Positions 1 through 13,229 of a stretch of DNA of 64,000 nt are shown in pieces (the stretch's first letter is position 1; each line of letters begins with the position of its first letter). Origin of the DNA: Pleurotus djamor (lineage: Eukaryota; Basidiomycota; Agaricomycetes; Agaricales; Pleurotaceae); contig JAPEVF010000001.1 of the NCBI GenBank assembly GCA_029747585.1, positions 8,864 through 72,863 on the forward strand, read 5' to 3'. Both the position numbers and the translations under genes were made by a program. Below the pieces are notes generated by a model, which made no database searches, had not been told where the DNA came from, and saw only the letters and a list, made by a program, of their open reading frames with translations.

Positions 1-13
1 CANTCATCCAGCG

Positions 14-124
14 AGCGTCNAAGNCCCAGTCTACGCGCTGGGTCACTGAGCGACACGTCGCCGATCACACGCCATCCCAGGGGCGTCTAAGACCCAGCGC
101 ATNGCGCTGGGTCGCTCAACGAGA
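14..124. repeat. Two tandem subterminal repeat units with internal inverted repeat
   Basis: Two related units of about 40 bp begin near 14 and 84 with the shared core GCGTCNAAGNCCCAG. Each holds an inverted pair CCCAG(CGC)...GCGCTGGG; in the second unit (about 98-116) it is nearly perfect around ATN. Each unit then continues with GGGTC(A/G)CT. Short repeated units of this kind near an element end are typical of subterminal regions of CACTA-like elements, which fits the transposase that follows. The left end of the element is not visible, and four N calls sit inside the repeats. Confidence 0.55.
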
Positions 125-561
125 CCTTTCCCCTCTTTCATCCCGTCGTCTCCACACATCACCGAGTCATGGACGTTCAGCAACCCGCCGCGCGCGCTGG
201 GACTACGATGCGCCCTGAATGGCGTGTGGCTAGGTCCCCGAACGTTATCTTCACATTGTCTATCTCGTGATCGTGCGCAATCTTGTGTGCCACTTACCCA
301 AGTCGAAGCTGGTCGCTGGGTAACGCGCAGGCAGTGCGGGGAGCAATGACAATTGATAATGGAGGCCAAATCTTCGCAGTGAACCCCCTGGACAGGGCGC
401 CTCCAGCGCCAAGGGCGGAGTCGGTATGGAACAGGGGTGGGCCGGTGGCAGTTTCTGCTGGCATCACACTGGTTTTGCATTTCATACTCGGCTTCGGCAG
501 TCAATGTTATGTATTCTGCTGGTTCTGGTGTATACAAAATGGCCAGTTTCACAAAACCAAA

Positions 562-2964
562 TATATGAATGCAAAGTGTGTTCAGGGGATTCAGGTACTA
601 GGTCACAATTCTTTTAACCGCTTTTTGGAAATTCCAGGTGTGGTAGAGAAACTGGGTCTTTCGTACAAAAATGTCCGTGAAATTCACCAGTTAGTGGACA
701 GCTTACAAGCTAGTCGTGACAACTGGAAGAGTCAAACTCTGGCGTTTGAGGATAACCCGGAAGAATCATTTTCAATACATTACCGTGATCCCGTAGAGGT
801 TATCCGAAGCCTCTGGAACGATCCCTCTTTGGTGGACGATCTGGTCTTCGCCCCACGCAAGGTGTACCAAAGTAAAACCGTCAAAAAGAGAATCTACTCT
901 GAGATGTGGGACGGTGATTGGTGGAACCATTTGCAGGCAAGTCGTTGGCGTATTATTATTTCTCTGCCTTACTTTGAACTTGTTTTTCCAGGAAATTCTT
1001 GGGAATTCCGCCACAATTTGCCCAGTCATCATTGCGTCCGATAAAACTCAACTCAGCCAGTTCTCAGGCAGCAAGGTTGCGTACCCCATATATTTGACCA
1101 TTGGTAACATTCCAAAGGCGATTAGACGCAAGCCTTCACGTCATGCTTGCGTCCTCCTTGGGTATCTTTCCGCTGATAAAATAGACAAGACGGATCTTAC
1201 CGACAAGCTGGTCAAAACGCGAACGCAGCGACTTTTCCATCGGTCGGTCAGTATTATACTGGACTCCTTGAAAAAGGCTGGCACCTCTGGTGTTCACTTG
1301 ACCGACGCCAAGGGTAACACAAGGCGTGTGTTTCCCATCATCTCCTCCTACGTTGCTGACTACCCGGAGCAATGTTTGATCTCCTGCTCAAAATATGGTA
1401 CGTGCCCCAAATGCCGCTGCAACGCTAAACAGCTTCAGGACCTTCAGCCAAAAACGGCTAGGACACCCCAGTGGACCTCTGGAATTATCGATGACGCTCT
1501 TAAAAAAAACCACTACGCCCTCCAAGTTTCACAACTACTGCCTTGAGAGGGATGTAGCAGGAGGAGTAACCGATCCATTTTGGAAGGGATTTCCCTATAC
1601 TGACATTCATTTATCCATTACGCCTGACGTTCTTCACCAGCTCTATCAGGGCGTACTCAAGACTCTGGTCCAATGGTGTCAGCAGGGTATGAGCAAGGAG
1701 GAGTTTGATCAACGAGCGCAGCGACTGCCTCCAACGTATGGCGTCCGGCATTTCAAGAAGGGTATATCGAATTTATCCCAGGTAACCGGACCAGAACACA
1801 AGCAAATTGCGAAGATTTTGCTTGCCTGCTGCGGTGAATCGTTACCGAGGGAGGCGATTGCAGCTGCTAGGCACCTTCTCGATTTTATCTATCTTGCTCA
1901 GTATAAGACTCACGATGATGATACCCTTGGTTACTTACAGGACGCTATCCGAGGATTTCATGAGAATCGTGAAATCTTCATCCAGATGAAAGCAAGGGAA
2001 CACTTCAATATTCCCAAGTTCCATGCCATGCTCCATTACGTTGAGTCCATTCGCTTATTTGGGTCTACTGACAACTATAATACAGAAATGTTTGAACGTC
2101 TCCATATCGACTTTGCGAAAGACGCTTGGCGAGCAACGAACAAGAAGGACGAGCTNCCCCAAATGATNCGCTGGCNTTCTCGACATGAGAAAATGCAGGC
2201 NTTNTATGATTCATCTGGAGTCTCTTCACGTTCACCAGCCTCATAAACCTCAAAGCAAGCTTTCACAGTCCAAGTCAAGAATCGTAATGGCCAAGGCTGC
2301 CCACGGCATCAAGTCATTGGCGGACGTTGAGAAATGTCATCACGCTAAGTGGTTTATTTCTGCTTTAAAAGAATTTGCCAACAACCACGCTCCATCAGAA
2401 GCTCGAATGAAGAAATCTCTTATGGTTGACATGATTCTTCCTTTTGAAAAGCTCGAGGTTTGGCACTCCTTCAAGTTACTGAGGGAGGATTTAGCAGACG
2501 ATGATACGGAGGATCACTTGAAGGACCAAGTCAAGGCCATTCCTAATGGTCCTTATGATACCGTTGTCGCAATTACTGATGGTGATGGTCAATCAACAGG
2601 TCTGACAGGAACAAAGATTGGCCGCATCAAAGTAATTTTTCGCTTGCCAGATCATATTCAATTTGCAGGACAACGTTACCAGCTACCTTTGGTGTGGCCA
2701 AGAGAGCCATTAGTGTATGTTGAGTGGTATCAACGTTCAACTAATGCTAGCTCCCACAGTTTGTTTTATACCATCAAGGCCCTGCCAAAGGGCCAAATTA
2801 TTCCTCTGGCAAATATCAGGCAAACTTGCATGCTGGTTCCAAAATGGGACGACAAGCAGTGGTCCGACCTGCGAGCCGTTACGTCGGACAATGTTTTGGA
2901 CCACGATGGGCCATTTGTTGTCAACAACTTCAGCAGTTTATACTCGTATCAGACCGTCTACTGA
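562..2964 (+). pseudogene. Plavaka-family transposase, two frame interruptions
   Basis: Recognised from the family core: YRDPVEVIRSLWNDP and EMWDGDWW before an intron, then PVIIASDKTQLS, SGSKVAYPIYLTIGNI and HACVLLGYL, followed by the FHNYCLERD and DVLHQLYQGVLK regions and a C-terminal part resembling the DUF6830 tail. An intron at about 937-991 joins LQ to EILGNSATICPV and uses a GC donor (GCAAGT). The frame breaks twice: at an 8-A run (1502-1509, one A too many), and between about 2205 and 2240 beside a patch of Ns. Otherwise codons run cleanly for more than 700 residues. The breaks may be sequencing errors, so the copy could be intact in the organism. The N-terminal start is unclear; coding is convincing from about 562. 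Confidence 0.75.
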
Positions 2965-3371
2965 TAGAAGGTGCAATCTTCCTCTCCTCTTGTGCTGGAT
3001 CAGATCTAATTCACTGAGTAGAATAAAAACTGGAGTCCAAGTAACAGTGGTTTCTTTCACTGGACGGCAGGGGGAACGTGTTAGAACCCAATCCCGAGAG
3101 ACAGGGGGAGCGGGATTCGAACGGCGTTGGTTGTGAAAGAGGAGAGGATGAATCCGAATGAACGACGAACGGCGTTCAGGAACGAAGAGACGGACTTGCG
3201 ACAACAACGACTGGAGGGCAGCGTTGTGTCCACAGGCACTCTCGTGTCCGGGATTCGGGATTCGTGAGGACGAAGGAGGAGCGAGGGATGAATCCCGCAA
3301 GGAAGAGGGAAGAAACGTTTATATTCGAACTAAGGAGCAATGAACAAGAATAGCTACTATATATACTGAGT

Positions 3372-3392
3372 GCCTCATGTGTAGCATGAGGC
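3372..3392. repeat. Perfect 8-bp hairpin
   Basis: GCCTCATG and CATGAGGC flank a 5-nt loop, just downstream of an AT-rich TATATATA stretch (about 3357-3364). It lies in non-coding DNA between the transposon and the OrsD-like fragment. It may be part of a mobile-element terminus; nothing nearby shows a coding role. Confidence 0.5.
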
Positions 3393-3473
3393 GCGGCTAA
3401 AGTGAACAATGAGACTTTGTACATAAGTGAACACCAAACCATCCGATGAATCCCGGACAGGGGCTAGGGGCTA

Positions 3474-3519
3474 GTCACGTGACCGGGGTTCCCAGAGGGG
3501 CAGTCACGCGGAGCGTGAC
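3474..3519. repeat. Two perfect palindromes: GTCACGTGAC and a 7-bp hairpin
   Basis: GTCACGTGAC (3474-3483) is a 10-bp palindrome containing the CACGTG E-box. At 3503-3519, GTCACGC and GCGTGAC face each other across a 3-nt loop. Both start with GTCACG, which suggests a repeated binding motif or an element terminus ahead of the OrsD-like gene. Confidence 0.45.
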
Positions 3520-3526
3520 ACAGGGC

Positions 3527-4705
3527 CGTAAAACCATCAAGCCTCCATGCACATCTCACAGGCTCCCAACGACCATGTAGACGGGATGTCCTCCTAGATG
3601 GCGTCGTGCTCCGCAAGCTCCTAGACGAAGCTGGGGCAGTCGAAGACGTCAGCATCGCCCCAAGACTTGTCATTGAACCCATCCCGTCTGTCAAAATCGA
3701 AGACGGACTCCTATGCCCCGTCCCCCAATGCCAATCCCCTCCATACACCGCTCCCTCATCGTTTGAAACCCATCGTCGTACCAGCCATCCTGAGCTTTCC
3801 TCCTTAATACCAACGCCAATCAAATGCCACGCGTTCTATGAAGGCAACGTGAGTCGAATCGTGGTCCAGGTTTCCGTTCCACAGAACGGGTCCTCACCTG
3901 TCGACCGTTGGACGACACTCAAACCCAGCTTGGAATCAGCCATCAAACGTCCCCACCGACCGACGGACCCGGCCTACTCTCAGCAAACCCCCTTGGAGCG
4001 CGTCCTTGGATGGCACATTGCCCTGGAACGGTGCGACCCTACCCTCCTTCCCTCTTCGTTCGCCGTGCCAAGCGACACCCACGACCCGAAATACGTTGTC
4101 CACTCTTCAGCCGTGGACTTCATGACCAAAACTGCAGGCCCCTCGCTCCTAAGCAAGGTAAAGTCGGTATTGCAGGCGCTCAGCCAAGCTGACACGTAAG
4201 TGCCAACCCGCTCACGATCCAACCCACCCCTAACCATTGGACAGCGCAAATCCTTCCCTTTTCAGCTTTACCTATCCACAGCAAGGGGCCATCACGATCC
4301 GCCAGTACGCGCGACCCGTCGCAGAGCTACTGCTGTTCGCAGTGAACGCGGCCATTTCTCCCATCCCTGGATTCAAGGTCAACCTCACGCCGGCGCAACG
4401 GGAGGCTGCGGAGGCCCATTTCCAGCTCTGCTCCGACGATCGTCGCACAGACAGCGCCCTACGTACATCCGTGCAACGCCTGTTTTGGGTAATAATGACT
4501 GAGATGCCGCAGTCAACAACTCACTCGCCTTTTGAGTTACCCCTTGTTGCATATCTCATCGCACGTTACACCCAAAATGGGTCCGGGGACCCTTACCGCT
4601 CTTCGGACGCCTTGAACCACGCCATGGTCGCCCTACAGTGGTCATGGCGTGCCACGTGCTACCTTCGTTGCACTACCGCCACAGATGACCCCCGTGCCCC
4701 CTTAA
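3527..4705 (+). CDS. Partial OrsD-like (C2H2 type) protein
   Basis: A two-exon reading frame (about 3527-4195 and 4266-4705) joined at a canonical intron (donor GTAAGT, acceptor TTTTCAG). The first exon reads VLRKLLDEAG and then a C2H2-like finger, CPVPQCQ with the His pair THRRTSH. Beyond the splice it reads FTYPQQGAITIRQYARPVAE. This resembles the N-terminal part of basidiomycete proteins with an OrsD (DUF3505) domain, which are often fused to helicase or recombinase modules in repeat-rich DNA. No good ATG is seen, and the frame stops at a possible donor (GTACGT, 4706) shortly before an N cluster (4747-4753). It is therefore a fragment or a gene with unseen exons. Family assignment is by motif resemblance only. 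Confidence 0.45.
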
Positions 4706-4739
4706 CGTACGTTTCCCTCTCGCCACAAGCACCCTGTGA

Positions 4740-5674
4740 TGCCCTAANNNGANGTCACGGGCTGAGAGAAGACGGGTAGCTGGGTGTTTATGTTTGGGTA
4801 TGAATGATGCCTCGGGTAGGAGGAGGGAGGGTAGAGGTCTGCCATTAGTGAGGAGGAGGAGGGCGAGGAGGAGGAGGAGGAGATGATGGAGGTAAGAGAG
4901 AAAGGAGGGTGGAGTGAGTTGGACATGATATTCGCGAGTGAGATTATAAAAAAAGGAGGGGAGGGGGAGTCACGGTGGAAGAAAGCAGTTGGTCCGTTGG
5001 TACGTAAACTGCACCAAGTCTACAATCTTATCCATAATACCTGCTATCTCCATATTGGGAACACAGATCTCTACCCAAGATCCCACCCATAACCAGCCAG
5101 AACCTCGGCGCCGAGGCCGATGCAATCCCAGCCGTGCAATCCGAACCGCAATCCTGGGCTTCAATATTTTATCGCTGAGTGCCAACCTTCAACGTTAACG
5201 CCCCAGGCCAACTTACTTCCCTTGCTGTCCATGCATCATTGATCTTTATTGCGTGTGCCTAGTACCGTATGAATGAAGGGGAAAACGAGGTAAACGAAAA
5301 CGATTGTGTGCCAGTCCCGAATCAGATATAAACATGCTACTTGTGAAAAATTGAGTGTATGCAGAAAACGAGAGTCAGAGAGAGAGAGAAACGATCAGTC
5401 TAGTGCGTTATAACAATAATCAAAGGATGGGAGAATCCAGCATATCCATCGTTCAGATTGCTCTCAACAGATCCAAATGCCCGACGGGTGAGAGAGAAAG
5501 CAAAATACCAGAGAGAGAGTCCCAGAGGGAGTGTGTCGTATCATCATGATCGCACACACCCAATTCATCCGCACCGGTCAACCGTCCCCCGCCTCAGCAC
5601 TTTNCATCCGCAATCCAGCCCTCTAACCCCCCAGTCCCCTCTTCCTTCGCAATTCACCGACTCACCCATCATCA
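4740..5674. other. Non-coding, purine-rich low-complexity stretch
   Basis: No convincing gene. It holds Ns at 4747-4753, a (GAG)n-like microsatellite at about 4850-4886, and GA-rich runs of (AG)n at about 5375-5395 and 5498-5535. The 3' part (5560-5674) turns pyrimidine-rich next to the stop codon of the AGC kinase on the minus strand. Confidence 0.7.
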
Positions 5675-8527
<2,853 letters not shown>

Positions 8528-9234
8528 TTGCCTGGGAGAGGAGTGTGCCTCGCCGACGAGCAGAGAGGTCGAACAGGAAAAGGCTGCTTGGGCTAGGGAT
8601 TTGTCCAGGGCTGGTGTACAGAGTCCATGCCCACTCTTGGTCCTGGTGAATTATGTAACGAGCTTTTTGGGCGAGCCCCTGGCGGGATCAAAAAAACGAC
8701 AAACGACGGNTGACTTCAACCGAGTAGCACCTTTTGTGCCATTGAACACTTGATACGGTGCCANGAGAGCGTTCCCCCGACAAGAGAGGAGCGGAGCAGC
8801 CACGTTCCCGAACCGATGACCCGCCGGTCTCTGGACACCGTGGCTTCCCCGTGTCGCACCGCCCATGCTAATACCAACTTGCTCGCTCGCCCTTGAACGC
8901 TACTGGCGCTTACTGAGCGCCTATGCATTGCGATGCCCACGGAACATTAGCTGTCCTACGAACGTATCGAGAGAGGAAAAATCAAACATGTGCGATCGAT
9001 TCGCAATATTGGCCATGGAAAACCTAGGGTAAATATCCTTGCTGTGCGCTCAAGGCCCTTATAATCCTGCTTAAAACACCTTATTTCTCTCTGCCAATCA
9101 TCCCGGCCCTCCTCCGCCTGCTTCGTCACGAGCGGAATAATCGAGCTGCTAAAAGGTCGTCGCACACCATCAAATCCTCTATTAAAGCGGCAGTACCCTC
9201 CCCACCCTCTTGGTAGCTCTCCATTATCTCCCTC
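8528..9234. promoter_or_regulatory. Divergent spacer between kinase and MFS genes
   Basis: About 700 bp between two gene 5' ends, with no convincing coding frame on either strand. Two Ns (8710, 8764) lie inside. It must hold both promoters; I could not single out a TATA box or a known operator. Confidence 0.6.
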
Positions 9235-12044
9235 ATGACGAGCGCATCCCCCCCCTCCATCCATATCCGAAACAACTCGGCTGCTGCACGATTCCCCTCC
9301 GCCTTCCTACCATTCAAATGACAGCGACCAGGATGAATTCAGTCCTCCCTCGGAAGCCAAACCGCGCTCAAAAAGTGACCTCGTCTGGATCCTCGCAGGC
9401 CTCTGGAGCGCTGTCTTCCTGGGTGCTTTCGACGGTTAGCTTCCTGGCCCAGACTCCCTTCTCAGACCCGAACTCACATCAAATCTAGGTACGGTCGTAG
9501 CGACGCTTCTTACGGACATCGGGAGCCACTTCAACAAATCAAATCAAGCCTCTTACATTGGAACTTCTTACCTCTTGTCCGTATGTTGCTTTACTCCCTT
9601 ATATGGTGAGTTGTAACCCTCTTGAACCTTGGAATTTTTGGAACTTGCTTCCTGACGCCCGAGATAGGGCGTCTCTCTGACATCATGGGCCGCAAAGGCG
9701 CGATGCTCCTCGGCTTGTCGCTATTCGGTTAGTCTCGATTGCCTGTATGCTCAATTATCACAATGTCATTCTTGACAGGATCTGGTACAATACTATGCGG
9801 ACTTGCACCGTCTATGGAAACGCTCATTATTGCCCGCGCTATCGCTGGAATGGGTGGCGGAGGGTAAGCCCGACCGTTCAAACAGCATCATTGACTCATA
9901 TGGCCCGACTTGCATAGTGTTATGACAGGTCAGTTCCCTCCGTTGTGGCGCGTGTTTAACAATCAAAATGAATGCATCTCGCAGTTTCCAGCGTTGCTGT
10001 CACGGACCTCATTCCTCTGTGAGTGGGTCCGAATACCCAGCGGCATGAGCTAATTTCCTAACACAGGAAGCAGCGTGGACTCTACCAAGGCATGGCTAAC
10101 ATGTATGTTTACCCCAAGCAGTTATCTTACTTCCTTCCTGACGTGTTTCAGCCTGTATGGACTAGGTGCAGGCATAGGCGGACCTGTAGGCGGTTGGTTG
10201 AATGATGCTTTTGGCTGGTGCGCTCGGTGTCGTGGTCTCCTTATGGCGCACAAGGTCTTATACATGAGTCGCGCAGGCGATCTGCTTTTCTCTTCCAGGT
10301 TTGCATGCTTCAAACGACTGTCCTCCTTTGCTAATGGGTCAACCTCAAGGCTCCAATCCTACTTTTCTCCTTTGTTCTTGTGGCGCTGAAGGTCAACATT
10401 GAACTACCTCAGGAGATCCAGGACGAGCCAGTTCGTCAAAAACTTCGACGTATCGATTTCCTAGGCTCTCTAACCCTCGTTGGCGCCGTTGGCAGCCTGC
10501 TTCTGGGTCTCAGTCTAAAATCTACCGAAGAACTGCCATGGTCTGATCCTCTGATATGGGGGTTACTCTTGGGAAGCCTCGTGTGGGGTACCATCTTCGT
10601 GTATGTTGAGAAGCATATAGCCCCCTACCCAGTCATGCCTTTACGGCTTATCACACAGCGGACGCCTATTTCTGTGTCCGTATCAAATCTCTTGGCAAGT
10701 ATATCTGCCTTTTCCATGGTGGGATTATTTTTCTCTCATCGATTGTGCCGTGTTTCTGATATGACGTTCGATTTATAGCTGTACAATCTGCCACTGGTAG
10801 GGTCCGGCCCCTCTATGTTGTCCGTAGGCTCAACCACCCCTAGTATTTTTCAGCAGTCAGGCTTGAATCGGCCACCAACTCAGGTTAACATTTATTCACC
10901 GTCCCCGTCACTTACGGTGCTGATTATTTTTCCGTGTTCATAGGTCTCCACCTTCTACCCCATTCGGTCGGCGCGTTTCATACAGTCTTCATGATGCATT
11001 TCCTGAAGCTATCAAATTTGATTTTTGAATAGGTCGCCTTGTCGAGCGGAAGCGTTTTCGCGGGCTGGTAGGCGGTTACTTTGTTTTAAGTTATAGCCGC
11101 TCACGTTATACCAATTAGGATGATGCGGAGGACAGGCAAACTGTACAAACTGACTTTATTATCCGCTGGACTGTCTGTATTCTCGAGCGCATCGATCGCA
11201 TCGTGGACGCGGGACACATCAGGCTTTCATTTGTGGTTTGATATAGTCCCACAAGGTTTCGGGATGGCGAGCTTGATCACTACCACCCTCATAGTGCGTC
11301 TGATATGTCCCTTTTCTATTCTGATCGTAGGCTCCTCTACGTGATATGATCATCTGACACTTGACTTGTCTCCAGGCTATGATTGCGAGCGTTTACAAGG
11401 AAGACATGGCCGTCGCCACGGGAAGTAAGCGAGCCAGTTTCAGCGTTTGTCATCGGACCCACTGACGCAGCCGTTATTTCGCCAAGTCACCTACCTATTC
11501 CGAACGACCGGTCAGGTCCTTGGTGTCAGTCTTAGCGGCGCCCTGCTTCAAGCCGTACTGCTCGGAAAATTGAGACAAAGGATACAAGGCCCTGGTGCAT
11601 TAGATGTGAGTCATTTTTCTTCGATGGTCCAATCAGATCCTGGAAGTAGGGCTGACGCCCGCGTGTAGATCATAGAACAAATCAGGTACAGGACATTTGG
11701 CATATGGTCGCCGTACCAGTATCACCGCTCCTTTGCTAAAAATTGTTTTTTGCTATAGACACTCCACTGCTATCATACCGGAACTAGATGCGGAGCTAAA
11801 GCAAGCCGCCATCGACTCTTACGCCGATGCTCTTCGGGCGGTTTTTACATGTCAAGCAGCCATTTGCTTTCTTGGGCTCCTCACTTGTGTCCCCATTCAA
11901 GAAAATCCATTACCGTGCGTCGTTTGTCCTTACTGGGAGGGTCGTACTGAAGCACTCTGTCACAGTGGTTCGCAACAAGAGCAAGAAGAGTATTATAGGA
12001 ACCGTAGCAACCACGAATGGTCTGGGAGTGAAACTGACGAATAA
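9235..12044 (+). CDS. MFS transporter, DHA2 (14-TM) type, vacuolar amino-acid/drug permease-like
   Basis: A strongly split gene of about 20 exons with clear GT-AG introns. Recognised pieces in order are an acidic cytosolic N-terminus with ETTRLL, then WILAGLWSAVFLGAFDGT, YLLSVCCFTPLYGRLSDIMG (the loop 2-3 RLSD.MGRK signature), GMGGGGVMTVSSVAV, GLGAGIGGPVGGW, RSAFLFQAPILL and a second half of further TM segments. It ends after SGSETDE at 12044. The order matches fungal Fnx1/Vba-type basic amino-acid and multidrug permeases. Exons are very short in places: 9918-9928 is 11 nt, 11669-11685 is 17 nt, 10779-10796 is 18 nt. The first ATG (9235) is one base out of frame with the rest across an 8-C run (9248-9255). 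Either one C is a base-call error or the true start lies elsewhere. Confidence 0.88.
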
Positions 12045-12255
12045 CTTATTTACTCTTATACGTTCTTTATGTCCGTATCGATACCAAGTGTATTTCTACA
12101 TCTGTACAGTGTTCAGGTTAACGTTTAAGGTAAATATCATGCACGTAAAGCAGTTGATGTTATGTCCGCGAAAGCATATTATTGTATTGAATATTGTCGA
12201 CGATTCGTAGGCGTGTAAATTCAGGATCTTCGAGTTTAGACGTGTATGACTGTTT

Positions 12256-12492
12256 CTAAGGATGAACCTCTTCTATCCAACGTCTAGGCTTTTTGGATAC
12301 AGTAACGTTGTCCCTTCCGACCACCTCCATAGTTCCCTCCTCTGAATCAGCAAATCTTGCTCTATTAGGGCGAACTGGGCATGGTAGTATGTTTGAGGCC
12401 GAAACGGTGAATATTGAGGAAATGAAGGTGATTCCGAAGAGCGAGGAGACAATTGACCTGCTCGTAAAACGCAGGATTTTAGGTATGGCCAT
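12256..12492 (-). CDS. Possible small single-TM protein
   Basis: A 78-residue frame with one hydrophobic segment (about residues 12-31, SIVSSLFGITFISSIFTVSA), followed by CPVRPNRARFAD and a basic tail with KKPRRWIEE. The frame continues upstream of its ATG without a stop to about 12620, so a 5' exon may be missing. It lies head-to-head with the uS14m gene, which suggests a shared promoter. I do not recognise the family; the layout (short helix, basic tail) would suit a small mitochondrial or ER protein. Confidence 0.4.
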   Translation of the reverse strand: MAIPKILRFTSRSIVSSLFGITFISSIFTVSASNILPCPVRPNRARFADSEEGTMEVVGRDNVTVSKKPRRWIEEVHP

Positions 12493-12727
12493 CTGCGACG
12501 CAAGAATGTCAGTCTTTTCAGCGAAAACATCACGGACTGCGTTAGTTACCTTGGTCCATACCCTTGCAGGATGTGGCAGTTGCGGTGAACGTTGTCGTAG
12601 TTGAACAAATTGTTTGTAGTCGGAGGTCTCCGGCGATCAAGGTTGTTGACCCCTGCTTGTCAAGACCCTCCGAGCCAGTGCGCCAATTACTCGCTTTTCA
12701 TTTCTACTCCTCTTTTCACCACTCAAA

Positions 12728-13083
12728 ATGCCTAACATTCGAGTCCTTCGCGACATCAAAGCCCGGGATCTCGTTCGGGCGAACGAGGTTGCGCGACGGG
12801 CCTACCTCTACGTCGCTCGCAACCAAGCATTACCCCCACAAGTCCGACACCAAGCTCAATTGCAGCTCAACTCATTCGGCCGGTATACGCGTCCCACGAC
12901 GGTCAAAAATCGCTGTACGGAGACGGGACGTGGGCGAGGAATCATGTCAGAGTTTGGACTATGCAGAGTGAGTGAATTGCGCGCAGCGTTGGCCTAGGTT
13001 CTTCCTCTGACCATTCCTAGTTCCAATTCAGGTTGAAGGCTCTCCGTGGCGAACTTCCTGGTGTCAACAAGGCTTCATGGTAG
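12728..13083 (+). CDS. MRP2: Mitochondrial ribosomal protein uS14m
   Basis: Two exons (12728-12967 and 13021-13083) give a 100-residue protein. It starts MPNIRVLRDIKARDL and contains the uS14 hallmark CTETGRGRG followed by FGLCR, then RFQFRLKALRGELPGV and KASW at the end. This is a component of the mitoribosomal small-subunit head, close to the A-site side of the decoding region. The intron separates the conserved R from FQFRL and has donor GTGAGT and acceptor CCTAG. Length and motif order match fungal mitochondrial S14. The CxxC zinc pairs of cytosolic uS14 are absent, as expected for the mitochondrial type. Confidence 0.93.
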
Positions 13084-13229
13084 AAGGTAAGACACAGTAT
13101 ACACGTCACCAAGCGTTTATTAAACAAAATACTTCTCAACCTAGATTGCTATTACCCATGAGAATAGATGTTCCATAGAAATACAATGATTCGCCCCAGC
13201 CGAGCCAGCCCTATAATCCTATAATTGTT

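Larger units (their letters stand above)
1..3000 (+). mobile_element. Plavaka-type (CACTA-like) DNA transposon, left end cut by the window
   Basis: The stretch carries subterminal repeats followed by a transposase of the Plavaka family. Coding ends at about 2964. No terminal inverted repeat or target-site duplication could be matched with confidence, because the left edge of the window cuts the element. The right boundary is therefore a guess placed just after the stop codon. The element sits next to other accessory DNA (3.0-5.6 kb) and before the first housekeeping gene at 5.7 kb. Confidence 0.6.

Noticed and set aside
3105..3125. TTCGAA-containing stretch resembling a tRNA T-arm (minus strand CGTTCGAATCCC)
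   Set aside because: The stem does not pair, and no matching acceptor or anticodon arm is found about 70 bp away.
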